Of a DNA stretch of 64,000 bases, positions 1 to 11,705 are shown piece after piece. Where the stretch lies: assembly GCA_034687125.1 (NCBI GenBank), contig JAQGBZ010000145.1:62001-126000 (forward strand), in the 5' to 3' direction. The DNA is from Neelides folsomi. Taxonomy: Eukaryota > Arthropoda > Collembola > Neelipleona > Neelidae. Below the pieces are notes generated by a model. The model was not told the DNA's origin, did not search any database, and worked only from the letters and a program-made list of their open reading frames with translations. The first letter of the stretch is position 1. Every line of letters starts with the position of its first letter. Made by a program: the position numbers and the translations under genes.

Positions 1-3000
1 AACTAAAAAATTGTTGACATAAAAAATATGTATGAAGATTGACAAAAGCATGAAAGTTAAATAGCTTCTCAATTTTTCATTGCCCTATGTTTCCCCATAT
101 TTCAGCCTACAAGTTGATTTTAATAGCTAAAGGCTCTTCTTATTTTAATATCCCAAACTTCAATATGTATCACTGATATAAGCGATGTAGCTCAAGTGGA
201 ACAAACATGGTTTATGTAATACAGAAGACTTTTTTTGAACAAATTACATGAAAATTGAAGGAGTTGGGAAGGGCCCGGGAAAAACTCGTCGAGTTCTAGG
301 AAAATAAAGCCACATTCATGTTTGAATAAGAATGGGGGCTGGTGGTGAAGGTCTTTTCTACATGGGGATAATATTAGGACGAGGAATAAGGAATTATTGA
401 AGAATACGTAAATTGACGTAGCCTGATTCCTTTTCTCTGTATATAGCCAAATTTGGTGTTCGTTGACGAGCCTTGTTATTTCTTCGTCTCCTTTGTTGTT
501 TAAAGTTTCACAAGGAGTGGAGGCTCAAAGAAAGTTTAATTTTGAGGAAAACGCGTCTAATAAATAAGTATACCCAAGAGTGAAGGAACTCTCCACTGCA
601 TTTCCACATTCACTTCGGATCTGAGTCGTCTGAGCATTGGGAGATGAAAGCAGGTTGGGTATATGCATCAATTCAATGTTATCTATTATATAGTCGAATT
701 TCCGCTCCTCACAACTTTCCTCACCAAGATATGAATTCGCATCATCTTGAGGGCGAAGAGCCCCATAAGAAGAAATGTATTTGACGTCGTCGGGTAAGCA
801 AAGGGGGCCAGAAGGGTTTGTTATAGGAAATATATTTCTCCCATCTTTGATATATAAAGACCTTAAGTAAGTACTTGGTCCAACGTAGTTAAGTATGCAT
901 ATTTCGATTCGGGAATTCATTGGAAAGTGGCTCAGATATGCATGGAAAGCACACAAAACCTCTGTTTGCTTATCTCATCGTTTTGTTCCTCAAATTAAGT
1001 CCCTTGATCATCTCCGCCCCGTTGAGCTCCAATTCTTCCACAGGGGTTCTTCAAGGGTTTTCCGCAGCGATATTAAGTTTCTATTTAAATGCCTCGTTAG
1101 TGGTAGGAAGATGAAGCTGGAGATTTTTCATTCTGAGATGACGGAGAAATTCCCAATTTCCCTTCAACTGGAGGATTCAGGGAGGAGAAGGAGGGGAATT
1201 AGTGGCCCATGAATGAGCGTGTGAGTAAATGAAGTGAAAGTTGGAGCCGCAACCTTCCACTCCCTAATTCCTGGCCCTGGACGATAAAAAGATCCGCCTT
1301 TTTCTGGGTGCTGGTGGTGAAAGAGAGAGATGATGATAAGGGAATTTTTAATGTTCATTTTTATCATACTGACAAGTGGAGCGTGTTGAGGGTAGTTTCT
1401 AAGCATTAATTTATCCTTAATATCCTCCGGAATTCACAAGACTTTTTCCCTAATTTCTCAGCCCCACTCATACATAATTATAATAGTATTTATGTATGGT
1501 ACAATACTACTCAATGTATGCTGGTATATCTTTTCCTTACTTCCTTTGCTCATCCCTTGAGTGTGAGTGTGGCTCGGTGTAATGGATTTGATGAGGGTAA
1601 GGATGGGGAATAAGAAAAGAGCCGCCATGGGTGCGCCACTTCGAGAGTCAAAGGGAGCAGGGTGAAGTTCCTTTTAAATTTTAATCCCTTTCATACTTTC
1701 CCCCCACTCTTTAATTTCCCATTAGGGGAATGAAATTAAAAATGAAGGCTTTGAAAGACGGTTTGAAGTCATATACATATTAAGGCTGCCATTATACCTC
1801 GTGGAAGTGTACATGTTTCCTTATGGGGTTCTTCATCGTTCTCTTAACGTTTCTAATGGATCTCTCTAGTTCCAAATTGATGAATTGAGTAGCATGGTTG
1901 TTTGAAGGAACGTGCGGCTTTGAATCCCCTTAATAAATGAATGGGTCTTGGTTCGTCGTGGAGTCGACGGCCCTCGTGTGGTCGTTCTTCTGTTTGAGAC
2001 CCTAAATTCTCACTAATTGGAAGGGCTGCCATGCATAATGCGAAAACCAAATAGTGGTGACGCGAGGCTATCAATTCAAACTTCCCGATGAGACGAACGA
2101 GACTTCCCTCAATGTTTGATTTTCACCCTCAGGATTTCCAAAAGTCCCTACATTTCATTAAACATATTAGGGCGGAGGAGTGAGAGAAATTTTAAGCCTT
2201 TACAAGGAAATGAATGTAAAATGGAGCTTGGGCCCGCAGAATCCTCATTGACATTTCAAAGAGCTCCAATGGAAAACAGTCAATATGCTCTCAACACTCC
2301 TCTTTGTATGGGCATTGGGAATTGACATTCATCTTTGATTCCTTCTGTCCAGTGTGTTTGACTCTCGAGCCAAATGTCAATTGGAGCTCTTGAATCATTA
2401 GAGAAAGAGTAATGATGACATTTATTTGGCTTGCATTAAAGAACGAGTTGCCCTCAACGGCGCCCTTTTCTTTCATTCCTTTATAGAAGTAATACTCAAA
2501 GGCTTAATGTCATCATATATCTCTCTTTACAAACGAGGTCTTTAGGAATCAAAGAGATTCTCCTCTTCTTCCTTTAACTTATGACTCACCTTGGAGGCAC
2601 ATTGCCATCCCTCAATTCATCCGCCAAACACTCCTTCAGACTTCCACATTCAACCAGATTGGAGGAAGGTAGAAAGAGAGGGGATTTTAATATCAGAGTA
2701 ATTAATTGAATCCCTTCCTTGAGGAAATATTCCGCTTTTGCATTCTTCCCCCGTTTCCTCTCCTTTGTTTTTAGGACAAAAGGAGTTTTAAGGTTAATTC
2801 CTTTTTCATCTTTCTCAATTACCACCTGACTCAAATGCTATGATCTCTTCCATGGTCTTTTCCTTTCAGGAATACTCATAAATTATTTCATAAGTGGAAA
2901 CCATATTGTTCTTGACATTGAAATATCACTCTTATTGTCCTAGGCATTTAGGCCTCATTTTGCTTTTGCGAAAAACCATTTAAATTTTTTTATAAAACAT

Positions 3001-3189
3001 CTATAATAAATTTTGAAAATTTGAATTCTGTAGAATTAAACCCGTTCTGGTCCAATCAATAATAAGATGCTAATGATATTTCTACTAATTACAATTAGGT
3101 TTACAATAAATAATACATAAATAACATTTTGGAAATTAACTTACCCAATAAAAAAAGTTATGTTCTAACATGTTATGAGGTGAGATACA
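1..3189. other. Gene-poor stretch, no supported gene
   Basis: No recognisable protein family, tRNA or rRNA is visible. Base composition is less AT-rich than the intergenic DNA near the housekeeping genes, and several open frames of 60-140 codons occur on both strands, none with a family signature. The longest (minus strand, 525-956) has no recognised domain. The one splice-like item is a possible minus-strand exon end at 2,590, listed separately. The stretch may be intron or regulatory DNA of a large gene extending left of the window; that is inference only. Confidence 0.5.
2590..2650 (-). other. Possible coding exon end with strong splice donor
   Basis: On the minus strand an open frame reads CLADELRDGNVPPR and ends at AAG followed immediately by GTGAGT, a near-perfect 5' splice donor. 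A pyrimidine-rich tract lies just upstream, but no acceptor can be fixed. No neighbouring exon or protein family was recognised, so this could be chance. If real, it belongs to an otherwise unseen minus-strand gene in the left part of the window. Confidence 0.15.
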
Positions 3190-3705
3190 TAATGGGTTTA
3201 TATTATTTTCTCAGTCTAATCTACTATCTAACTATCCCAGGATAGATTAAATACTTTTTCCCAGTATGTAATCTTCCCAGTATATTTAAAAAATGCCAGT
3301 TAACAAATATTTTTTACCAGTTAATAAATTAATGTTGCCAGCAGTTATAATAAACAATATTTTATTAAATTAATTAAACATTATGTTTGATATTTTTAAA
3401 AAATTAACTGAATTATATAATTATTGAACAAGCAGACCTTTTTTTAGCAGGAATTCAATGTTATTTAAAAGATATTATTAAGGCGTGTCAATGTATATCT
3501 CGTGATTTATCTTATCATATCATCCTGATAAACGTTATTATTTTATAATAAAATGCATACTGTGACATTTTACTTTACTGACTGGCAATGTTACAATTTT
3601 ATACTGGGAACTTTTACTGACCATCCTGGTAAAGGTATCAACTGGGAATTTTACTTTTTTTATCCTGGGAAAGTTATTTATTTAACTGGGTCCTTAATTG
3701 GTATC
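3190..3705. mobile_element. Nonautonomous element with inverted arrays of CCCAGT motifs
   Basis: The left flank carries about six copies of a (C)CCAGT motif at roughly 20-nt spacing (3,236; 3,260; 3,276; 3,294; 3,316; 3,337). The right flank carries about six copies of the reverse complement ACTGG(G) (3,582; 3,604; 3,624; 3,640; 3,662; 3,680). The centre is very AT-rich, with no coding frame. Mirror-image short tandem arrays around a noncoding core resemble foldback-like or MULE-derived elements. Exact ends and a target-site duplication could not be fixed, so the limits are approximate. It resembles in design, not in sequence, the elements at 8.24 kb and 19.04 kb. Confidence 0.55.
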
Positions 3706-6700
3706 CATACATAATATATAAAAATGACTCGATGTAAACACAATGTACAATTCAAATCATTGTTATATGTACGTTTCTCACAAGTAAAAATAAAATAAAT
3801 TGTTAGATCTGAAGTCATAAGTGGTGAAAGTGAGGAAAAGAGGTTTTTGCCATTTGGAATTGAAGTGGGAGTAAAAAGGTTTGTAATTTATGATGGCATA
3901 ATCGATGACAAATACTTCCTCATTTTTTCTTGAACGGAAATGAAGAGTCTTTGGGAGTCGGTTCCGCGGAACATGTCTGAGAGTAATGGGTGACGATGTG
4001 GGGAGGGGAAATTCGGGAGAGAGTTAAAGCGAGATGGGATTTTTAGATAGGGCAGATGTGTTGGTTGTCAGCCGGGTGAGAGGGGAAGGGTGAGGAGCTC
4101 TGCGATTCACATGAGCTTCCCATTTCCTCATTTCCACAAGGAACTTTGCATAATAGCGGAGTGTAAATGAGGGCGTTGATGGTTAGGTCATCAATCATTT
4201 TTTCCCTCTTTTATCTCAGCAAGCTCGGGAAATCTGTCGACACAATAATAAGGCATGAGATTTGCTTAAGAACCCCCTTTATCTTTACATTACTTTCATC
4301 CTCATTTTCATTTCCTACCCTTGATCATTCCCCTCTCATTTATCAAGGATGACGAGGTCAATTAACCACTTTCGGATCTGGCAGTGAAATATTATTACAT
4401 ACCCGTCTAATGCCCTTATACCGACAAACTACTACAATATAAAACCATTGTATTATTACTTAAATGCTGGTATACCCAAAACGCTCAAATTCAATTTAAA
4501 AGAACAGCAACTGCATTTTCTTTTGTTTGAATGAAAATTTTCACACAATTCTTTATTAAAATGGAAATTCATTCCCTAATTCAATGGGACCACATCAGCT
4601 GATGAACTTTAGGTCTTCAGAGGCAAAACATTCAGTTTACGATTGGATTCATTTAAATAATTCAACCAAAACTGCAACTCGAGAAAATTCGAAAGTTCCC
4701 TTCCTTGTTTTCAAACTTCCCAATATGACATTTCTTATAATGAGATTCTTATAGATTTCTCAAAGATAACTACGATGATTGATTGTTTCTGTAAAAGGGG
4801 AGATTTTGAATTTCCTGAGAGTGATTCCCAATCACAGAACTCTAGAACACACAATCCAACTACCCAAGTGAAAATAAGGTGGAAAGTTTGAAAAACCGTT
4901 TCCTTCTTCGTTAATACCCATATTGGTTTCCTTTTAATGTTGGGACGAGTGAGTGTTGAGAGAGGAGGCTTATCTTGTCCCTTGAAGTTGAACGGGTGAG
5001 AGGAGAAGAAAACAAATGAGTTTCTACTTCAAGGCTTTCCATCACTTTGACAAAACGATTTATTTATACCATGTTCTTCTTCATCCTTTGTAACGGATGG
5101 GTTTCGTCCATCTTTTCTCTCTGGTTGTCCCTTCAATTGTGAGGGGCCAACTCTTCCCACCACCACCATCATGCCATTCCATACATAACAATGGAGGAAA
5201 GTCCGTTTGGAAAGTCCCTTTGTCTCCAAAGGCCGAGAGTGGAAAAATTCCTCACTTCGAACCTCCAACTCCCGAGAGTGAGCCATTAGGGACAGAGTAA
5301 GTGGACAGGGCAACCCATGCGTAGCCATCCTGATAAGATTCTCAAATCCAAATCCACCGGGATATATACAGATGTAATAGATCTCTTTTTTTATATTTTT
5401 ATATGGCTCTATAAACAACACTGGAAGTATACGCTTATTTGGGAACTATAATTTTACTTACCAATGTTGTTATGTATATTATCCCTACCTTTGGTATTGC
5501 TACTAAAGTATAGCTACTGAAGATTCTATTCAATAAGACTGAAGACCTTGCCTCTTTAGTCATGTTATATGGAAAAGGGAGTCTTTATAGTCACATGTGC
5601 TCGCATTGAGTCGTCTGTAAAATTTACTATTTTACGATAAGAAGTATTAAAATGCAGTAAAATTTGGAGCATAACAAGCTCTTAAAGTTAAAAGAGAATT
5701 TGAAAACAGGAACGGGGGAATTTATGAGCTGACTGCATGGGGGTAAGTGAGCGGGGAAACGCAAGAAAGTAATTAAAAGGACAAGGAATGAAAAATAATC
5801 GTTGAGGGTTCGAACAAGATAAAAACTTAATTTGTAACTCACTTTTTATCGCTAATGAGTGTTTGCTTTATGCGAGGGAGAATTGAGAAGACGCAGACCA
5901 AGTTTTTTGGTAAATCATATCATTCCTCGGAATATCAAGTGATATGAAAAATAAGGTGGATTTTAAGAGGCAGGAAGTCGCTCGAGGTGGCAGTCGACTT
6001 GAACAAGATGGGGAAAACCTCTTCTTGTATTCCTCAACTCCTGACCCTGGGAAATCAAGAATTGAGATCACGTCCTCAATTGCGATTTACGTAAAAAGGG
6101 GAGATAAAATAGATGGGAAAGTGCTTAGATACCCTACCCTGCTATCCCGCACCGGGGATGAGAATATACAACTTCACTTACCCCGATAAGAAACCCGGGT
6201 TCAGAACTCGCGGGTATTTTCCTTGGGGCGCTTTGAATTCTCTCTCTCGTCATTCTCCTTTATGGAAGTCGGTGCGTGGCAAAGCGAGTTGGTTGCACTT
6301 TTGTATTTCATCCCGAAAGAGGGTTATTACGACCATCGTGTCTCCCAGTCACACCTGCGACCTCCACTTGTATTAGTATTCATCTGTATATTTATTTTGG
6401 AAAAGCAGAAGGCCGTTTCCGTAAGTATCCCCTTGTGTGGTGGGAAGAGTGAGGAGCTCGGAGGAAATTTCTCTCCTGTCCACTTCCCTCAGTTTCCTCG
6501 CACTCGAGCGGAGTTGAAGAAATTCCTCTTGAAACCACGTAGGAATTCCGCCCTCATTTTTTCCCGCATGCCAGCGTCTCGAGAATGAGCGGGTTGTGTG
6601 AGTTAAAGAGCGAAGATCCACTTTCTCCTCCATTAGGACCCATTTCCGATCCGCCCCTATTATGAATCCGAATCGTGAGGAGAGTTGGAAAATCCTAATG

Positions 6701-8240
6701 AAAAAAATCTCTTTTTATTAAGAGCTTTCTCGTCCCACCACGCTAACCATGAGAAAGAAAAATACGAGTCCATTAGTGACGGGAGACAATAAAAAATTGG
6801 GTTTATCCAAAACTACTAAACTTACTAGCTTCAGACATATTACCTTTTAATTTGGCTATATAAATAAGAATGGGATCTTTATATGAACAAAAATTGTGAA
6901 TCACCATTTTAAAATTTTTATACTAAAAAATATGAGCAATATTATTAATTTTTAGTAAAATTTTGGAAAAAAATCTCTAGAGATGTCTAATAAATTCTTG
7001 TAAGTTTGTGGAGGTGACTCAACTTTGATTCCTCCTTTGGCCCCTCCATCATCCGCCCTACCCCATAAATAAGAGATTTGAAATAGAGCAAATAAGTGCA
7101 AATGGGTGATTTACAGTCGGTATATTTCACTTTGAGTTTCCCGACGAGGGATCCGGGTAATGTTCCTTCGAGGAGTCCGTAAGGGAATTGAAACCCCACA
7201 GACATTCCCGGGTCCTAAAGCGTCTTCGAACGAGCAATGGGAGGGGAAGTTCCCCCTATTTTTGACCCTGGTGAGAAAGGGAAAAGCCTTAAAGGTCAGT
7301 TACATCACCATTACTCATTAACTATTCATTTTCACTCCGTCTCCGGTTGGGAACGTCTCTCAATGTTGTGATTAGAAGTGTGCAGAATGTGTACGTATAA
7401 CATAGGAAGAGAGTATTAAAATATTTCTATCCCTCCCGGCCTCTCTCAAGTCCCACTTTATTTATTGAATTGAACTACGAGAGACTTTTAATCTTTAAAG
7501 AGGATGCCGGCGGGAGGAAAGGCGTTCAAATTGTTGCCAGTGGGAAATGGAATTTATTGGCAATTTGTCACAGGATGAACTGCGTGGGAGGTGAAGTGAA
7601 CAAGTATATGAATGTAATGTGAAAGTAGTTAGGATAAATCTCAAGGATTTGATTTCTAAATTCTAGGCATCTTATTACATGGGATGAATTGGGGCTGAAT
7701 AAAACTTGTTATCTTGGGGTGTTTGGGTAAGGTAAGTGGACCATGAATAAATGGGACTTGAACGTCAAGCGGATTGATGAATATCTTTTTTTCCTTGATG
7801 GAATTGGATTCAAATTGAGACGTGACCCTTAAGGTCACATCGGGCGATTTTTTCTATAGTATATAGTCGTTTTGATCGGGGTGTCAGGATTTGGAATTTT
7901 TGTCCTCCAGATACACGTGAGAATAAAGTTCTCCATTATCTCCCTTTTATTTACGGGTGTTCGAGTTTACCTTTGGGTCCTTTAAATTCGGACGTATGGG
8001 CGAAAAGAATTTTCCACCCCTTTTCGCCTTCGTTTCCATACATTTGATCCCCTTTGCCTACATCTTCATCTTTCTCCTGTCAGTCCAATCTAGCAGTTTT
8101 GGGACAAATGTGCCGAATCGATTTCGTACCTCGAATGACTCCTTTCTCATTCCATTCCTCACCCTTTATATTCCCCTGCTTTGCACATCAAAATCCACCC
8201 TAAGACGAATGGGAGCCTCCCGTTTCCCCTTATACATATA
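3706..8240. other. Gene-poor stretch, no supported gene
   Basis: Only short overlapping open frames occur on both strands, without recognisable domains or splice-consistent exon chains. Several patches, for example 5.1-5.35 kb and 6.1-6.6 kb, are richer in G+C and could be conserved noncoding DNA. No RNA gene was seen. Confidence 0.5.
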
Positions 8241-8935
8241 GCCCTTATGCCATTCTGATCGTATTTTTCTTACCTTAATCTTTCTTAACTTTTTGTTTTC
8301 TTACCTTTATACATTTTCATCGTTGGTTGTATAGACCTTATATCTTAATTACCTTATACACTTCATACCTTTAGCCATTCTGATCGTAATGACTTCTTAC
8401 CCTATGCCCATTTGGTATGTAGAATTAGACTTATATCATATTGATCGTAAATTTACATTTTTTCTTAAATTATAATATATTACTTATCTAATCCTTTGAT
8501 ACAAATAAATTGCATTCAAACAAACATGCTCACATGAATTGAAGCTTCAGAGGTCAACTCCAAACTCCAATACCGACCCTCCATTCTCCAAAGCGGCCAT
8601 TCACACTCAACCTCACATCTCGACGTCGCTCATCCCGCACGACACTCTTAACCCGCCGGACACTCAACCATCCTCTTTCGTTCAACCCGCCCGATCGATC
8701 AAAATGTTATTACGATCAGATTTACACAAATATTTAGTTAATTACGATCAAAGTGGCTACGATAAATACACATTAAGGTAAAATGGGTATAAGGTAAATA
8801 AGCATTACGATATGAAATAATTAAGGTAAGTAAATGTTAGGGTGTAAACGGCATTATGGTGAGAAAAATTACGATCGGAATGTTACGATCAGAATGGCAT
8901 AAGGGCAAAAAATTACGATCAGAATATATGGACCC
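8241..8935. mobile_element. Nonautonomous inverted-array element with GATCGTAA-type subrepeats
   Basis: A 23-bp terminal sequence starting GCCCTTATGCCATTCTGATC at 8,241 has its exact reverse complement at 8,884-8,906. Inside each end are further copies of the core ATTCTGATCGTAAT (left: about 8,375 and 8,440) and its reverse complement (right: about 8,708; 8,740; 8,870; 8,885; 8,912), so each terminus is a short array in opposite orientation. The right end has one extra outer unit. The interior at 8,550-8,700 is clearly GC-richer than both arms and encodes no recognised protein. No transposase is present; a target duplication is not clear. Confidence 0.65.
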
Positions 8936-11705
8936 AGACGAATGGGCACAATCATGTTAGAGATATAAACCATGTTTCTTTTTTACTTTCCCTTTCTCCA
9001 AATAATTTTCTTTTTGCTTTCAACTTCTACCTATAAATTATGAAATAAATTGAATTCTTCCGAACTCTTCACAAACAATAACGCATTGCAATACGCTTTT
9101 CAACCTTTTATTCAAATCGTATGTTTTTATATCCCAAAGCTTTATTGCGATGATGTCGAATTTTTATATATTTTATATTACTTCAACTTTCTTTGATCTG
9201 GCATAAAAGAAAGATGAATATTTTTGATGTAAAGACATTCTTTTAGACAGAATTGATCAATTTTTGCATTTCCCTTTATATTTATTCCCATATAAAAACG
9301 CTCTTAAATACATACTAAATGTAAGTAATATCAGTATAATGTAGATTATACCTAATGCTTTAAGTTTTTATTATGTAACCAACGCATACCTAAGAATAAT
9401 AACCATTATTTATATCTACAGATATTTAGTAAAGTAGAAATTGTTATGTATTGGTTATCTTTAATAGGAGAAATTATTTCAAACATTGACAGTTTTTGAA
9501 AAATGTTTAATGTTAACAATGAATACATAGTTAAGCATAAATAATATTACGAATATGTAATATCTATTTTAAAGTAGTGCATAAATAAACGACCAAAAAA
9601 CATTTGTGCATTTATAATATCAGTATTTACACTAGTAAGTTGTAGAGAAACACAGCGTTATAATAAAGGGAACCTAAAGTCAATGACTTGATCTGTTTAT
9701 TCGTTAAGAGTATCAACATGCACGGGAAACTTGTTGGTCGATTTTGAGAGAATTCGGAAATTGTTTTTTTCCAAAGAACACAAATTTGGTTTCTACTTCA
9801 TCATCCACGTTTCATATCACGTTTGACATCTTCAAAAATATATGAGGCCTTTGCTTTTTCAATTTCACCCCTTTTTCGATCCTTTATAATAAACTTTGTT
9901 TATCTACCACGCATCTCATTGTGCGAAAGTGAATGCCTTCGATATGAAGAAATATTATCGGTGCATAGCCCTAGTTTATATAAGAATCCCAATACAAAAC
10001 AAGGTCTGATATATCGTAGATCCTAACTATAAAATAGGATTACAGAATCAGTAGATATTGTGCGGAACAGCCTGACATTTGAGTTTTGTATGGAGAAAAA
10101 GGGGGTTAACAGGTAAGCCTCGAAATAACCCTTTTCCAATAAATCTTTGTAGGCAAGATCTCCCTTCACGGTACACTTTTAATTTTCCAAGATGTTTATA
10201 GCCCTCTTGGTCCTTGGCAGGATGTGAAAGAACGCCAAAGAGCATCTGTCTTCCCTTCATGACGACTAAAGGAGATCTAATAGAGAAATATTGGGGAGCC
10301 TTCAAGCCTACACTTTTTTGTTCAAAGCTCTCGAAGAAGAACCGAAAAGTCCATAGCCAACAAAAGGTGCCAAAACTTTGTTTCAAACAGTTCCAGGCGG
10401 ATTTCTCCGTCCAGTGATGTGAATATGGGAAAGAATACAAACTTTCTTTATTACACACATGAAATTACCCACGTATGGTATATGAGCTGATATTAAATAC
10501 CTTCCTACCTTCGTATCCTATAAACTCATAAATATCTGTACTGAATTTATATCTTAAAATTCAGTATATCGCTAATATTCTTACTTTCAAATATGTAGTA
10601 CATACATACATAGTTATATTGTATTTACTTGGGTATTTGAAGAGGTTAGGTGTTGATGTATGTGTGTATTTGATTTGATTTTCTCCGAGCTCATACTTAT
10701 ATTGACTACTGTGGTATTTGTTTTAGAGAGTGTGAGAAAGAAAGTTGCGTTCGTGTGTGTTGTGGTGAGAAAAAGTTGCGGGCGAAGCAGACAGAAATGG
10801 AAGAAGAAAGAAAGACCAATAAGTCATCCGTGTAAGTGGGAGAGGAGAAGGGTGAGAAAATAAATGTGGGAAAAATGCGTTTTCACTTGGATCACTCATC
10901 ATTATCTCATCATTTTTCTTATAAGGTTTATATCCAAGAGCTTTTCTATACTTACTCATATTAGAACTTTGAGTTATATGAGGTTTATTTTGTCTAATGT
11001 AAGAACCCTACCTGGTTAGCTTCTCAATGTATTACTCTCAATGTTACATGAAGAATTCGGTATAAGAAAGAGTGTGGATTTTAGCTAGTGAACATTACGT
11101 TTAAAGAGCGAAGAGTTGTAGAGGCTATAGACAAGTGCAATTATTGTAAAGAGCATATGTCTCGTCCCCACTTTCCACGGAATCTTTATTTGGGAATAGA
11201 AAAGGTAAATCACATTATTTTAAATGGACTTCTTTCATCAAAAGCCCCTTTTCTTCCCTCAATCCATTTTGTGATCAATTTGATCTATGAGGAAATTATA
11301 ACCCTGTCAAACACTCGCCCTTACAATCAATTCCCTCATTTTTTAAATTGTCAGTCAATAAAGGGGATCTTTTTGTACGCACCATTTGGAAAAGATTTTT
11401 GCACGCTTCCGTGCATTTTCTATTTACGGATAATTTTAACATTCAATTTAAATAGCAAGATATCAATTTAATGAATAAGATGCTCTATGTATGCAAAAAT
11501 AAATTCTCCTTGAACTTTGCATGGATCTTGATACAGAAGTTAAGATAACGAAGGTTAATTTCGTTTACAGATACTACTACTACTGGACCTTAATAAAATA
11601 AATGTTCTCTTTCATTATGAATCACTTAATGCTAGTTGATTCTTCTTTTAAGTAATGATAAAATAAAAATTACTGGTAAGAAAACTTCAAATTACCTTTT
11701 TGATC
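8936..11705. other. AT-rich intergenic DNA
   Basis: This stretch is very AT-rich from about 8.95 to 9.8 kb. A 400-nt less AT-rich patch at 10.05-10.46 kb is open on both strands but has no recognised protein. Purine-rich sequence lies at 10.72-10.87 kb. No RNA gene or repeat family was recognised. The last few hundred bases should hold the promoter of the acyltransferase gene that starts at 11,706. Confidence 0.5.

Noticed and set aside
525-956. Minus-strand open frame of 143 codons
   Set aside because: No recognisable domain, no splice partners, and an overlapping open frame on the other strand in a region with many chance frames.
10048-10458. Minus-strand open frame of 136 codons, also open on the plus strand
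   Set aside because: Low-complexity-like composition, no family resemblance in any frame.
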